From the NCBI RefSeq assembly GCF_031179145.1, contig NZ_JAPSIB010000016.1, forward strand, positions 50,661 to 114,660: DNA of 64,000 nucleotides, given 5' to 3'. The stretch's first letter is position 1. Each line of letters begins with the position of its first letter. Below the pieces are notes generated by a model. That model did no database searches. It saw nothing but the letters and a program-made list of their open reading frames with translations, and was not told the DNA's origin. The position numbers and the translations under genes were made by a program. Positions 41,458 to 51,340 of this stretch are shown here, piece after piece. The stretch is from Brevibacterium sp. (GTDB lineage Bacteria > Actinomycetota > Actinomycetes > Actinomycetales > Brevibacteriaceae).

Positions 41458-42255
41458 TCAGTCGGTGACGAGCGGTGCCTTCCATTCGTCGAGCTCGGCC
41501 TCGCTCCAGTCGCCGTAGGTCGGGTTGGGCAGCATGATCCATTCGGACCCGAACTTGTCCTGGTTCTTCTCGACCAATTGCCTCTGCTTCTTCAGCGGTG
41601 CGTCGGCGAAGGCACCGTCGAAGTCGTGGAGCGTGTCGCCGAGCTGCATGAGCACGGTGTGATCGGCTTCGACGGACGCGCGACGCTCCTCCTTCGGCGG
41701 GCCGAGGAGCTTCACGCTGTCCTCGGTGACCTGCGGCAGTTTGAGGGCTTTGAGCGCCTTCAGAGTCGCGACCTTGTTCTCGTCGGTGCGATCGGAGATG
41801 TAGAAGATGTCGACTCCGAGCTCGTCAGCATGCTCGAAGAACTCGAGGGCCCCGGGAATCAGCGTCGGCTCACCGTGGCGCTCCCAGTCTCCCCAGGTGT
41901 CCCAGGTGCTGTAGTCGTGGCATTCGGCGAGGTCCCGCGCCAAGAGCTTCGAATTGTCGATCACCGTCTCGTCGAGGTCGGTGATGATGGCCGGGTTCTC
42001 ACCCTCGCCGACATCAGCGACGGCTTTGTCGAGCTGTTCCGTGGCGAGATCGTAGGTCTGTGCCTGCAGAGCGCGCGCCTCGGCGCTCTGCTGCTGCCAC
42101 TTGAGACCCATCTCGTACTTCTCGACTGCGCAGTCGTCGGAGGATTCTTCTCCCGCAGCCGCAGCCGAGGTGGGACCGGAGCTGAGGAAGAAGGCGGCGA
42201 ATCCGACGATCACCACCAGAATCACGACGAGCGCGGGGACGAGGGCTTTCTGCAT
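41458..42255 (-). CDS. exported HAD-family acid phosphatase (class C type)
   Basis: 265 residues from the ATG at 42255 (AAGGA 7 nt upstream). A membrane anchor or signal (residues ~4-30) precedes a class C acid phosphatase domain: AIITDLDETVIDNSK with the nucleophile Asp and second Asp, STWDTWGDWERHGEP, FYISDRTDENK and LQLGDTL-like MQLGDTLHDF. The family removes phosphate from nucleoside monophosphates and other small esters outside the membrane. Position -1 to the cleavage site is unclear, so it may stay anchored. Confidence 0.88.
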   Translation of the reverse strand: MQKALVPALVVILVVIVGFAAFFLSSGPTSAAAAGEESSDDCAVEKYEMGLKWQQQSAEARALQAQTYDLATEQLDKAVADVGEGENPAIITDLDETVIDNSKLLARDLAECHDYSTWDTWGDWERHGEPTLIPGALEFFEHADELGVDIFYISDRTDENKVATLKALKALKLPQVTEDSVKLLGPPKEERRASVEADHTVLMQLGDTLHDFDGAFADAPLKKQRQLVEKNQDKFGSEWIMLPNPTYGDWSEAELDEWKAPLVTD

Positions 42256-42384
42256 GAGCACATCCTTGTGTCAGTTGGACGCCTGAACGGCGCGGGAATA
42301 CGCCCAGACGGCGCTGGGCTGAAACACCGTATCAAGCGTCGGAGCACGCCAGGATCGGCGACACTGAGTGGGATGGCAGGCCGG

Positions 42385-43512
42385 TCACTCCCCCACGATC
42401 GCTGCGATCAGCGCGTCAACGTCCTCCTCCGTCGTATCGAAGGCACACATCAGGCGCACAACATTCTCCCCCAGCGGCCAGTCCGCGAATGCGAACCTCT
42501 GCCGTGCTCGAGCTGTCGCCTCGGACGGCAGCTGCACGAAGACGACGTTTGATTCGACCTCCTGCACGAGGCTCAGGCCGGGTGCACGGCCGGCCGCCAC
42601 CGCCGCGTCGAGGCTATCGGCCAGACGACGCGCCATTGCGTTCGCCTGCTCCGCCGAGGTGCGCCACAGGTCGCCCTCGTACAGGGCGTTCAGCTGGGCG
42701 GAGAGGAAGCGCATCTTCGAGGACAGCTGCAGATTCATCTTGCGCAGGTACTTCATCCCCGTGCCGATGTCGGGATTGAGGACGATCACGGCTTCGGCGC
42801 CGAGCAGACCGTTCTTCGTGCCGCCGAGGCTGAGGATGTCGACTCCGGCCTCGGTCGTGATCGCGCCCAGATCCGTGCCGAGGAATGCCGCCGCGTTGCC
42901 CAGCCGGGACCCGTCGACGTGGAGGATCATCCCGAGACGGTGGGCAGTCTCGGCGATCGCCGAGACCTCGTCGGGGCGGTAGGTCGTACCCCATTCCGTC
43001 GATTGGGAGAGCGACACGGCCAAGGGCTGCGCGTTGTGCTCACTGCCCCGACCGAGGATCGCCGCCTCGATGGAATCCGGGTCCAGCTTCCCATCAGGCG
43101 TCGGCACACCGACGATCTTGAGCCCGCCGACCTTCTCCGGGGCCCCGGTCTCGTCGTAGTTGATGTGGGCGCTGGCGGCCGTGATGACTGCGGCCCAACG
43201 CGGCAGAGCGGATTGGAGTCCGAGCACGTTGGCGCCGGTGCCGTTGAAGACGGGGAACGCCTGCGCATCCGGCCCGAAGTGCCGCCGGGCGATCTCCTGA
43301 AACCGAGCCGTCCACGGGTCACCGCCGTATCCCGGTGTGTGACCGATGTTGGCTTCGACGATCGCGTCGATGACCTCGGGGTGAGCTCCCGCCCAGTTGT
43401 CGGAACCGAAGTTGCGAGGGTGGGCGTCTTCGGCGGAGTCGACAGTGGGAACGTCGAGTGCAGAGCTCACAGTGGCGCCCTCCGAGCGGGGTGGTGTCAT
43501 TTCATCGGTCAC
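42385..43512 (-). CDS. ltaE: low-specificity threonine aldolase
   Basis: 375 residues, PLP-dependent fold type I. NFGSDNWAGAHPEVIDAI, FNGTGANVLGLQ, HINYDETGAPE, LHVDGSRLGNAA and the PLP-Lys segment LSLGGTKNGLLGAEA are characteristic. It cleaves L-threonine or allo-threonine to glycine and acetaldehyde; close homologues act on other beta-hydroxy amino acids. The GTG at 43512 follows a TAGCCT box by 6 nt, consistent with a leaderless start; ATG 43500 is the alternative. Confidence 0.9.
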   Translation of the reverse strand: MTDEMTPPRSEGATVSSALDVPTVDSAEDAHPRNFGSDNWAGAHPEVIDAIVEANIGHTPGYGGDPWTARFQEIARRHFGPDAQAFPVFNGTGANVLGLQSALPRWAAVITAASAHINYDETGAPEKVGGLKIVGVPTPDGKLDPDSIEAAILGRGSEHNAQPLAVSLSQSTEWGTTYRPDEVSAIAETAHRLGMILHVDGSRLGNAAAFLGTDLGAITTEAGVDILSLGGTKNGLLGAEAVIVLNPDIGTGMKYLRKMNLQLSSKMRFLSAQLNALYEGDLWRTSAEQANAMARRLADSLDAAVAAGRAPGLSLVQEVESNVVFVQLPSEATARARQRFAFADWPLGENVVRLMCAFDTTEEDVDALIAAIVGE

Positions 43513-43589
43513 ACGCTCAGGCTAACGCCTTCTCCCGGCTTCAACAGACTGCTCTAGAGGATAAATCGGTTCTGTGGGCTGCTTCGGAT

Positions 43590-44240
43590 TCAGTTGTCGT
43601 CGGGAATCCGCATTCGAGTCGAGATCCCGTCGATGAGAAGCTCGAGTCCGTGTTCGAACACGGCCCGGTTGCGCTGGGCCCCAGTGGGGTGGGAGTCCAG
43701 CAACACAGCCAGGCCATCACTGGCGCCTTCGGCCTGCCACACCGTTCTGGGCGAAAGCGCGTCGAGGGCAACACCGAAGGAGAATGCGTCTATCGCCTCA
43801 ATGGTGCTCAGCACCTCTCCGTCCGGCAGACCTGCATCCAGCAGCGTCCGGGTCAGGCGTTCGTAGAATCCAAGCGTGTCGGGGTCGTCGATGACGACGG
43901 TGATCAAGAGCTGCATCGCCTGCGGATGTTTCGCGTACATACGCCACGTGCGTTCCACCTCACGACGAATGACCGACTTCCAGTCCGCCTCGGCGTCGCG
44001 AGCGATGCTCCCCGTTCCCACTTCCGGCGACTGCCCCGTCACGTAGGTGCGGATCAGGACGTGGCGGATGGCACGGATGACTCCATCACGCCCGTTAACG
44101 TGATGGTAGAGGGAAGACGGGCTCACTCCGAGCTTCTCGGCCAGGGGCACCAGCTGCAGCTCCTCACCGGCATCGACCATTTCCAGGGCGGCGCGGCCGA
44201 TGATCTCCCGGCTCAGTCGTTGTGTACGAGGCCTGACCAC
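43590..44240 (-). CDS. TetR-family regulator of the second amidohydrolase-transporter cassette
   Basis: 216 residues from a GTG with GAAGGAAA upstream. The HTH is LVPLAEKLGVSPSSLYHHV, and the C-terminal TetR_C-like domain includes HPQAMQLLITVVIDDPDTL. It resembles the regulator of the first cassette in HTH and C-terminal layout. It is divergent from an MFS transporter and YtcJ-type amidohydrolase, with a strong palindrome in between. Confidence 0.85.
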   Translation of the reverse strand: MVRPRTQRLSREIIGRAALEMVDAGEELQLVPLAEKLGVSPSSLYHHVNGRDGVIRAIRHVLIRTYVTGQSPEVGTGSIARDAEADWKSVIRREVERTWRMYAKHPQAMQLLITVVIDDPDTLGFYERLTRTLLDAGLPDGEVLSTIEAIDAFSFGVALDALSPRTVWQAEGASDGLAVLLDSHPTGAQRNRAVFEHGLELLIDGISTRMRIPDDN

Positions 44241-44345
44241 ACGTTTCCTTCCCGACGTCCAATCATGACCATCCCAAGGTATCTCGTTCCGATGCGAACC
44301 GAGCAGCTTGACAGAGGCACGAGATCTCCGGAGACTTGAATCTCG

Positions 44346-44366
44346 TAACCGAAACCATTTCGGTTA
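44346..44366. promoter_or_regulatory. TetR operator of the second cassette
   Basis: TAACCGAAA (44346-44354) and TTTCGGTTA (44358-44366) form a perfect 9-3-9 palindrome, 40 bp before the MFS start and ~105 bp before the TetR start. Confidence 0.75.
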
Positions 44367-44405
44367 TCTCGAATCGACAAGACCACCCTCAAAGAGGAGG
44401 GGCCC

Positions 44406-45650
44406 ATGAATGCCTCGACGATCTCCAACCCCGATCAGCACGAATCGCATACTCCCGTGGACACTTCGCGCTTCCCGCTGACGTTCCGCAACGGCAGCTC
44501 CATCTTCCTCATTTCCCTCGCCAGCCTGATGATGGCCAATCTCGCCCCGTTCATCATGACGGCGCTCGGCCACCTGGGATTCGACATCCTCACGCAAGGG
44601 AACATCCTCACCTGTGCCCTGCTCGCCTCAGCGGTGGTCGGCCTCGGGACAGCTCGCTGGGCGTCGGGGCGCCTGCGCCGCCCGCTGGCCGCCGTCGGAC
44701 TCGCCATTGCGACGATCGCCTTCTCCCTCGCCACTGTCGTCTCCGAACCTGCCCTTGCGGTCGCGGGGCTCATCGCGGGCGGAGCAGGAATCGGGACGGC
44801 GATCTCCACCTCGGGAGCCGCTCTCGCGGCACTTCGCAATCCGAACCGGGTCTCGGCGGCCAGCGCTCTGGTCAACCGGATCTGCATCACCGCGATCCTC
44901 GCGATGATCCCTGCCTTCGGCATCTCCCAGGGCAGCGTGTTCGGCACCCTGGCGGGAATCTCTCTCGTCGGTCTCATCCTCGTGGTCTGGCTGCCGGGCA
45001 CTCCTCCGCACGCTGAGCCGGTGGCTCTGGAGTCGAAACCCGACTCGCGCATCATCGGCTCCACTCCGAAGCCGATCTTCGTCGCCGGAATCGCGATCCT
45101 CTTCATCTTTCCGTTGTGGGGAACCAGTGAGGACGCGATCTGGACGATGGCCCCGGTCCTCGGCAGCGCCGTCGGCCTCGACGAAACCGCCACCGGGTTC
45201 GCACTCAGCCTCGCCGGTGCCGGCGGGATCCTCGGTGTGCTCATGGTGACGATCCTCGGCAACCGGATCGGGCGCGCGCTGCCGCTGAGCATCACTCTGG
45301 TGCTCGGCGGGGGCGCGAAGATCGCGATCGCGTTCACGAATGACCCGATGGTGCTGGCCGGACTCATCATCACGATCAACATGATCTACGCGTTCGCCTT
45401 CGCTCTCTACCTCGCCACCGCCGCGGGCCTCGATGCCCGCGGTCGCTGGTCAGGCCCCCTCCTCGGTGCCTACCTCGTGGGCTCGAGCTTCGCTCCGTTC
45501 ATCGGCAGCGCTCTGATCGACTCCGTCGGAATCCCCACCTATGCCATCATCATGGGAATCGTCAGCTTCGTCGTCATCGCTCCCACCGTCGCCATCGCCC
45601 GGGTCTCTGTCGCTGCCGAGCACGCCCATGCCCTGGCACTCGAGGGCTGA
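44406..45650 (+). CDS. MFS transporter
   Basis: 414 residues with about twelve transmembrane helices in two halves. The loop between helices 2 and 3 is LGTARWASGRLRRPL, a weak form of the MFS motif A. GAGGAGG precedes the ATG. It lies upstream of a YtcJ-type amidohydrolase and under the palindrome of a divergent TetR, so it most likely imports the amidohydrolase substrate. Substrate unknown. Confidence 0.85.
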   Translation: MNASTISNPDQHESHTPVDTSRFPLTFRNGSSIFLISLASLMMANLAPFIMTALGHLGFDILTQGNILTCALLASAVVGLGTARWASGRLRRPLAAVGLAIATIAFSLATVVSEPALAVAGLIAGGAGIGTAISTSGAALAALRNPNRVSAASALVNRICITAILAMIPAFGISQGSVFGTLAGISLVGLILVVWLPGTPPHAEPVALESKPDSRIIGSTPKPIFVAGIAILFIFPLWGTSEDAIWTMAPVLGSAVGLDETATGFALSLAGAGGILGVLMVTILGNRIGRALPLSITLVLGGGAKIAIAFTNDPMVLAGLIITINMIYAFAFALYLATAAGLDARGRWSGPLLGAYLVGSSFAPFIGSALIDSVGIPTYAIIMGIVSFVVIAPTVAIARVSVAAEHAHALALEG

Positions 45651-45737
45651 GGGCCCTCCCGCGTCCCCGTCGGTCCCGGACCGGCGGATCCGCTCCCTTC
45701 GAAACCGAACCGCCCACCCAAACCCAGGAGCCACACC

Positions 45738-47375
45738 ATGACAACCACCGTCTACCGCAATGCGACCGTGTTCATTGGGGACGGTCGCCCGGCCCCCGCC
45801 CAAGCGCTCGCAGTCACAGACGGTCGCCTCGTCGCTGTCGGCGAGGATCGGACAGTTGCAGCGATCGCAGGCGAGGGAGCCCGCGATGTCGACCTCGGCG
45901 GAGCTTTCGTCACGCCCGGGATCACGGAGTCGCATGCGCATATGCTCATGCTCGGCGAGGCGCTCGACAAGGTGGGTCTGCGCGACTGCGGATCGGTCGC
46001 CGAGGTGCAGGATCGCCTCCGCTCCGCGTATGCCCGCAATCCACAGACACCGCGGATCCAGGGCGTGAGCTGGAGATTCGACATCTTCGCACCCGGACAG
46101 CGGCCTACTGCGGCGATGCTCGATGCTGTCGTCGATGATGTGCCTGTCATCCTCGACGCGAATGATCTCCACTCCGCGTGGGTGAACTCCGCGGCTCTGG
46201 AAGCGATGGGCATCACGGATGACACTCCCAACCCCGTCGGTGGCGAGATCGTCCGGGACGACGAGGGACACGCCACCGGCTTCCTGCTCGAGACCGCAGC
46301 GGTGCAGTATGCCTGGGCCTACGCCGAGGCGGTCGCCGGGGAAACCGATCGCGATCGGTATCTCGACAACGCCTTCAGCGCCTATCTGCGCACAGGTGTC
46401 ACAGCGGCCACGGACATGGCCTTCGGACCGGGAGACCTCAGTGTCTTCATCCGCCGGCTCGAACGCGACGGTCGCCTCCCGTTCCCGGTCACCGCCCACT
46501 GGATGCTCACCGCCACTGGCGACCGAACTGCGGATCTCGCCCAGGTCGCCGAGGTGCTGCGGGCCCGTGAGGAGATCGCTCGGCGCTGGGGCGAGAAGTG
46601 GCTGTCCATCGTCGGCGTGAAGTTCATCCTCGACGGGGTCATCGACGCCTGCACCGCGGCCATGCGCGATCCCTATGCCAATGGCGAGGCACCGGGACCG
46701 ATATGGGAACGTGAGTTCGCTCTTCCGATAGCGGTGGCCTGCGACGCCGAGGGCCTGCAGCTGGCGATGCACGCGATCGGCGACGAAGCCTCGACGATCG
46801 CGCTCGACATGGTCGAGGCCTGCGTGCAGGTCAACGGTCCCCGCTCCTCCCGCAGACCCCGGGTCGAACATCTCGAGTACGTCGCCGACGACACCATCGC
46901 GCGCATGGCGGCACTGGGGGTCACAGCCTCCATGCAGCCGGTGCACTGCGATCCAGCGATCCTCGACAACTGGAAGGCACAGTTGGGCGAGCCCCGGTCG
47001 GAAGCGGGCTTCCCTTGGCACAAGTTCCGGGCGGCCGGAGTCCCGATCGCACTCGGCACTGATGCACCGACTGCCCCGCATGAGTCCTTCGACAATCTGT
47101 TCATCGCCACCACAGCCCGCTCGGTGCTCGAGCCCGCTCGGGACGCCTATCGTCCGGAACGGGTCTTCTCCCCCGCCGAGGCACTCGAGGCACTCACCTT
47201 CGGCGGTGCCCGTGCCACAGGGAGGGAGCACGAGTTCGGCTCGCTCCAGGCCGGGCATCGCGCGAACCTCGTCGTCTGGGACTTTGATCCGCGGTGCACC
47301 GAACCAGCGCAGCTCATCGGGGCCGACGCCGCACTCACACTCGTCGACGGCGAGGTCGCCCACCGGCGCGCCTAA
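45738..47375 (+). CDS. YtcJ-type amidohydrolase (second cassette)
   Basis: 545 residues. ITESHAHMLMLGE carries the paired metal His; VGVKFILDGVIDACTAAM, AMHAIGDEASTIALDM, PRVEHLEYVADD and LGTDAPTAPHESFDNL complete the catalytic set. It is paralogous to the enzyme at 30928-32574 with the same motif order, but the two are clearly diverged and paired with different transporter families. It is cotranscribed with the MFS gene (87-bp gap). Confidence 0.85.
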   Translation: MTTTVYRNATVFIGDGRPAPAQALAVTDGRLVAVGEDRTVAAIAGEGARDVDLGGAFVTPGITESHAHMLMLGEALDKVGLRDCGSVAEVQDRLRSAYARNPQTPRIQGVSWRFDIFAPGQRPTAAMLDAVVDDVPVILDANDLHSAWVNSAALEAMGITDDTPNPVGGEIVRDDEGHATGFLLETAAVQYAWAYAEAVAGETDRDRYLDNAFSAYLRTGVTAATDMAFGPGDLSVFIRRLERDGRLPFPVTAHWMLTATGDRTADLAQVAEVLRAREEIARRWGEKWLSIVGVKFILDGVIDACTAAMRDPYANGEAPGPIWEREFALPIAVACDAEGLQLAMHAIGDEASTIALDMVEACVQVNGPRSSRRPRVEHLEYVADDTIARMAALGVTASMQPVHCDPAILDNWKAQLGEPRSEAGFPWHKFRAAGVPIALGTDAPTAPHESFDNLFIATTARSVLEPARDAYRPERVFSPAEALEALTFGGARATGREHEFGSLQAGHRANLVVWDFDPRCTEPAQLIGADAALTLVDGEVAHRRA

Positions 47376-47539
47376 CCCTGGGGACGGCAACGGCCCTGAG
47401 CGAAATCCGCCCAGTTCCCACCTCGACGAGGACCAGCCCTCTCCCAATTTCCGCCGCTGGCCCCAATTCCCCTCGGTGCACAGGTGCGAATTGCGGCCAG
47501 GTGTAGGCGGTGCGAGGCCGACTGGGTGATTCAGACGTT

Positions 47540-47577
47540 GCGGGGAGATTTGGCCGGTGCGGGGAGATTTGGCCGGT
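47540..47577. repeat. 19-bp direct repeat in the sucD downstream region
   Basis: Two adjacent copies of GCGGGGAGATTTGGCCGGT (47540-47558 and 47559-47577). Origin and function unclear; it lies in the convergent gap after the second amidohydrolase. Confidence 0.8.
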
Positions 47578-47619
47578 GCGAGTGCAGCCGCTCGCCGTCG
47601 TTGAACCGGCAGAAAAGAC

Positions 47620-47652
47620 GCTGCCCGCCTCCCACGCGGGGAGACGGGCAGC
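47620..47652 (-). terminator. terminator of sucCD
   Basis: GCTGCCCG (47620-47627) pairs with CGGGCAGC (47645-47652), with additional CTCCC/GGGAG pairing inside. The - strand continues with GTCTTTTC. It lies just beyond the sucD stop. Confidence 0.85.
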
Positions 47653-47667
47653 TTACTTGAGCGAGGA

Positions 47668-48564
47668 TCAGGCGAGGAGTTCGCGCATGAGCTCGGCGGT
47701 CTCGGTCGGGGTCTTGCCGACCTTGACGCCGGCCGCTTCGAGCGCTTCCTTCTTGGCCTGGGCGGTTCCCGAGGAGCCGGAGACGATGGCGCCGGCGTGG
47801 CCCATGGTCTTGCCCTCGGGAGCGGTGAAGCCGGCGACGTAGCCGACGACCGGCTTCGTCACGTTCTCCTTGATGTAGGCCGCGGCACGCTCTTCGGCGT
47901 CGCCACCGATCTCACCGATCATGACGATGGCCTCGGTCTCCGGGTCCTTCTCGAAGGCCTCGAGGGCGTCGATGTGGGTGGTGCCGATGACCGGGTCGCC
48001 GCCGATGCCGATGGCGGTGGAGAAGCCGAGGTCACGCAGTTCGTACATCATCTGATAGGTCAGCGTGCCGGACTTCGAGACGAGGCCGAGCTTTCCCTTC
48101 TTCGTGATGTTCGCCGGGATGATGCCGGCCAGCGACTCCTCCGGGGAGATGATGCCCGGGCAGTTGGGGCCGATGATGCGGGTCGCATTGCCCGCCGCCT
48201 GGGCGCGGGCCCAGACCTCGGCGGAGTCCTGGACGGGGATGCCCTCGGTGATGATGACCAGCAGGCCGATCTTCGCATCGATGGCCTCGATCGCGGCGTC
48301 CTTGGAGAACGCCGGGGGCACGAACGCCACGGACACATCGGCGCCGGTGGCCTCCATCGCCTCGGAGACGGAGGCGAACACGGGCAACTCGACCTCGTTG
48401 CCGTCCTTGTCATTGTGCTTGACGGTGGACCCGGCCTTGCGGGCGTTGACTCCGCCGACGACATTCGAGCCGGCTGCGAGCATCCGCGCGGTGTGCTTGG
48501 TGCCCTCGCCGCCGGTGATGCCCTGGACGATGATCTTCGAATCGGAATTCAGGAAGATAGACAT
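47668..48564 (-). CDS. sucD: succinyl-CoA ligase alpha subunit
   Basis: 298 residues. CoA-binding N-terminal Rossmann region ([19 protein letters not shown]), [13 protein letters not shown] and the phosphohistidine segment [18 protein letters not shown]. Catalyses the substrate-level phosphorylation step succinyl-CoA to succinate with SucC. The gene lies 11 bp after sucC, and AAGGAA precedes the ATG. Confidence 0.97.
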   Translation of the reverse strand: MSIFLNSDSKIIVQGITGGEGTKHTARMLAAGSNVVGGVNARKAGSTVKHNDKDGNEVELPVFASVSEAMEATGADVSVAFVPPAFSKDAAIEAIDAKIGLLVIITEGIPVQDSAEVWARAQAAGNATRIIGPNCPGIISPEESLAGIIPANITKKGKLGLVSKSGTLTYQMMYELRDLGFSTAIGIGGDPVIGTTHIDALEAFEKDPETEAIVMIGEIGGDAEERAAAYIKENVTKPVVGYVAGFTAPEGKTMGHAGAIVSGSSGTAQAKKEALEAAGVKVGKTPTETAELMRELLA

Positions 48565-48575
48565 GTGTGTGTTCC

Positions 48576-49748
48576 TTACTTGGCAGCGGCAGCCAGTTCG
48601 GCGGCCTTGTCGGCTCCACCGTCCATGGTGTCGGTCAGAGTGACGAGGGGGTGAGCGGCGTCGGCGAGGATCTTGCGGCCCTCTTCGACGTTGTTTCCGT
48701 CGAGGCGGACGACGAGGGGCTTCGTGGCCGAATCGCCGAGGATCTCGAGGGCCTTGACGATGCCGTTGGCCACCGCGTCACAGGCGGTGATGCCGCCGAA
48801 GACGTTGACGAAGACGCTTTCGACCTGCTCGTCGCCGAGGATGACGTCGAGGCCGTTGGCCATCACCTCGGCGGAGGCGCCGCCTCCGATGTCGAGGAAG
48901 TTGGCGGGCTTGACTCCGCCGTGATTCTCACCGGCATAGGCGACGACGTCGAGGGTCGACATGACGAGTCCTGCGCCGTTGCCGATGATTCCGACCTGGC
49001 CGTCGAGCTTGACGTAGTTGAGGTCGAGCTTCTTGGCCTTGAGCTCCAGGGGATCCTCGGCGCTGATGTCGACGAGTTCGGCGTGCTCGGGCTGACGGAA
49101 GTCGGCGTTTTCGTCGAGTGAGACCTTGCCGTCGAGGGCGATGATCTCACCGGCACCGGTCTTGACCAGCGGGTTGACCTCGACGAGGGTTGCATCCTCT
49201 TCGGCGAACACGGTCCACAGCTTGGTCAGCACGGGGGCCACCTTGGCCGCGGTGTCGGCGTCGAAGCCTGCTGCGGCGGCGATCTCCTCGGCCTTCGCGG
49301 CATCGATACCGTCGATCGCGTTGACCGGGACCTTGCCCAGGGCTTCAGGGCGCTCTTCGGCCAGCTGCTCGATCTCGACGCCGCCTTCCTTCGAGCACAT
49401 CGCGAGGTAGGTGCGGTTGGAGCGATCGAGGAGGACCGAGAAGTAGTACTCTTCGGCGATGTCCGCACCTTCGGCGATCATCACCTTCTCGGTGATGTGC
49501 CCTTTGATGTCGAGGCCCAGGATCTCCTCCGCCCGAGCTTCTGCCTCATCGGGGTTCTTCGCGACTTTGACACCGCCGGCCTTGCCTCGGCCGCCGATCT
49601 TCACCTGAGACTTGACGACGACGGTTCCGCCGCCGAGTTCCTCGGCTGCCTTCTTCGCTTCTGCTGGTGTCGTCGCGACCTGGGCCTTGAGCACGGGCAC
49701 ACCGTGCTTCTCGAACAGGTCACGTGCTTGATACTCGAAAAGATCCAC
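48576..49748 (-). CDS. sucC: succinyl-CoA ligase beta subunit
   Basis: 390 residues from a GTG ([20 protein letters not shown]) with GAAGGA upstream; this start gives the normal family length and removes ~105 non-homologous residues. ATP-grasp features [46 protein letters not shown] and [12 protein letters not shown] are present. First gene of the sucCD operon, divergent from a MarR regulator. Confidence 0.97.
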   Translation of the reverse strand: MDLFEYQARDLFEKHGVPVLKAQVATTPAEAKKAAEELGGGTVVVKSQVKIGGRGKAGGVKVAKNPDEAEARAEEILGLDIKGHITEKVMIAEGADIAEEYYFSVLLDRSNRTYLAMCSKEGGVEIEQLAEERPEALGKVPVNAIDGIDAAKAEEIAAAAGFDADTAAKVAPVLTKLWTVFAEEDATLVEVNPLVKTGAGEIIALDGKVSLDENADFRQPEHAELVDISAEDPLELKAKKLDLNYVKLDGQVGIIGNGAGLVMSTLDVVAYAGENHGGVKPANFLDIGGGASAEVMANGLDVILGDEQVESVFVNVFGGITACDAVANGIVKALEILGDSATKPLVVRLDGNNVEEGRKILADAAHPLVTLTDTMDGGADKAAELAAAAK

Positions 49749-49903
49749 GTGTCTTCCTTCGTTTCTTCTGCGGACCCTTCTGGCCCCGCAGCTGCGTTGA
49801 CGGATGCAACAACCGCCTCCCACTTTATTCCCATCCACACCCGTGTCTCCAAACCCGCAGGCCACTTCAGTTGCGAATCTCTCGAGAAAAAGTATCTTTG
49901 TCG

Positions 49904-49916
49904 TCAAGATTCTTGA
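49904..49916. promoter_or_regulatory. palindrome between marR and sucC
   Basis: TCAAGA-T-TCTTGA is a perfect inverted repeat just upstream of the TAAAAT -10 box (49925-49930) of the MarR gene. Autoregulation is the simplest explanation; whether it also touches sucCD is unknown. Confidence 0.5.
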
Positions 49917-49936
49917 TGTGGACGTAAAATCGGACC

Positions 49937-50431
49937 ATGGATGAGGTCGATCGGATTGTCGCGGCGTGGCGCCATGAGCGCCCGGATCTCGACGTGTCCC
50001 CGATGGAGATTCTCTCCCGGGTGACACGGCTGTCCCGACAGCTGGACCTGGCCCGGAAAGCAAGCTTCACCGATTACGGCATTGAAGTCTGGGCCTTCGA
50101 CGTGCTCTCTGCCCTGCGCCGGTCCGGTGAGCCCTACCAGCTCTCTCCCTCGAGCCTGCTCCAGGAGACGCTGGTGACCAGCGGCACGATGACGAACCGG
50201 ATCGACCGCCTCGTCACCGCCGGGTGGGTCGAACGACTGCCGGATCCCGACGATCGCCGCGGAGTCCTCGTGCGCCTGACCGCGTCCGGCCGCGCCACCG
50301 TGGACAACTCACTGGCCGGGCTGCTCGAACGCGAACAGGAGATCCTCGCCGATCTCACTCCCGCCCAGCAGCGCAAGCTCGCCTCCCTGCTGCGGATCCT
50401 CTCCACCGGTTTCGACGCCGACGAGGACTGA
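49937..50431 (+). CDS. MarR-family regulator
   Basis: 164 residues. The winged helix is [20 protein letters not shown] with the wing [18 protein letters not shown]. The -10 box TAAAAT is 6 nt from the ATG, so the mRNA is probably leaderless. Target genes besides itself are not evident. Confidence 0.9.
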   Translation: MDEVDRIVAAWRHERPDLDVSPMEILSRVTRLSRQLDLARKASFTDYGIEVWAFDVLSALRRSGEPYQLSPSSLLQETLVTSGTMTNRIDRLVTAGWVERLPDPDDRRGVLVRLTASGRATVDNSLAGLLEREQEILADLTPAQQRKLASLLRILSTGFDADED

Positions 50432-50609
50432 CCCCGGCCCCCCGGGGCCCACCACCGACGTCCCGATGCCGACACCGGCGTCCGCTCCGGGCCGGTCCAC
50501 CTGATGCGCCTCGGCAATCCGGTGTCGGCCAGCGCGTCCGCCGGGCGGGGAGCACTGGCCCGTTCTAGGCTGGGTGACAAGCACCGCCACGACCACTTCT
50601 CGAGGAACC

Positions 50610-51320
50610 ATGCGTATTCGCTCACTTGCCCTCCTGTCCGCTGCCGCAGTGCTGGCCACCACCGGCTGCGTGTCCACCGCGGGAGACACCCGTCCCGAAC
50701 CCCGCCCCTCGCTCAGCCCGGAGGAGGTCACCCCGGTCGAGACCCCGGACAGCGCTCCCCCGGTGAACATCGTCGATTCCTCCCCGGGAGGCGCGAAGGA
50801 TGCCGACCCGCTGTGGAAGGGCCTCGCCGAGGCGGCCTCCTCGAAGTCGGAGGCGTACCTCAAGGTGTGGGTCCACACCGCCAACCCCGATCTGCCCGAA
50901 ACCGGAGAGGTCACCGTGACCGCGGACTCCCCGGACAGCGTGAGTGTGACCCTCGACGCGAAGAACGTCGATCGTGAGCAGTCGCCCTTCCTGCTCCTCC
51001 ACGGCACCTTCACCGTGGAGGAGGTGGGAGGATCCGCCTACCGGCTGAAGACCGTGAACTCCGAGGACATCCCCGAACTCGACCCGAAGAGCCCTGACGA
51101 CAAGACCCGCTGCACCACCGAGGACGCGCACGAACGGATCACCCAGGCCGCCGACGACCTGGCGGCTGCTCCCGGGAAGCGAGAGGACATGCGACTGCAG
51201 TGGGGCGGCTCACCTCGGGTCTGGTGGGGAATCCAGCAGACGGCGGTCAGCCTCAACGAGGAGGGCGGAGTCGCCGGGGACTTCCTCACCGAAGCCTGCG
51301 AACCCTACCTCCAGCAGTAG
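50610..51320 (+). CDS. putative lipoprotein of unknown function
   Basis: 236 residues from the ATG with CGAGGAA upstream. The N-terminal signal RIRSLALLSAAAVLATTGC could be a lipoprotein signal, though TTGC is not an ideal lipobox. A Pro/Glu-rich linker precedes a beta-rich domain of ~170 residues (GEVTVTADSPDSVSVTLDAK) ending in two Cys-containing segments. Family not recognised. It is followed 20 bp later by an FAD monooxygenase. Confidence 0.65.
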   Translation: MRIRSLALLSAAAVLATTGCVSTAGDTRPEPRPSLSPEEVTPVETPDSAPPVNIVDSSPGGAKDADPLWKGLAEAASSKSEAYLKVWVHTANPDLPETGEVTVTADSPDSVSVTLDAKNVDREQSPFLLLHGTFTVEEVGGSAYRLKTVNSEDIPELDPKSPDDKTRCTTEDAHERITQAADDLAAAPGKREDMRLQWGGSPRVWWGIQQTAVSLNEEGGVAGDFLTEACEPYLQQ

Positions 51321-51340
51321 CAGACACAGCAGCAGAAGCC

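Noticed and set aside
45450..47447. 665-codon - strand frame
   Set aside because: Antisense to the second amidohydrolase and the MFS end; shadow composition.
48576..50063. Longer sucC starting near 50063
   Set aside because: The first ~105 residues lack homology and cross the marR promoter; GTG 49748 has a ribosome site and yields the normal length.
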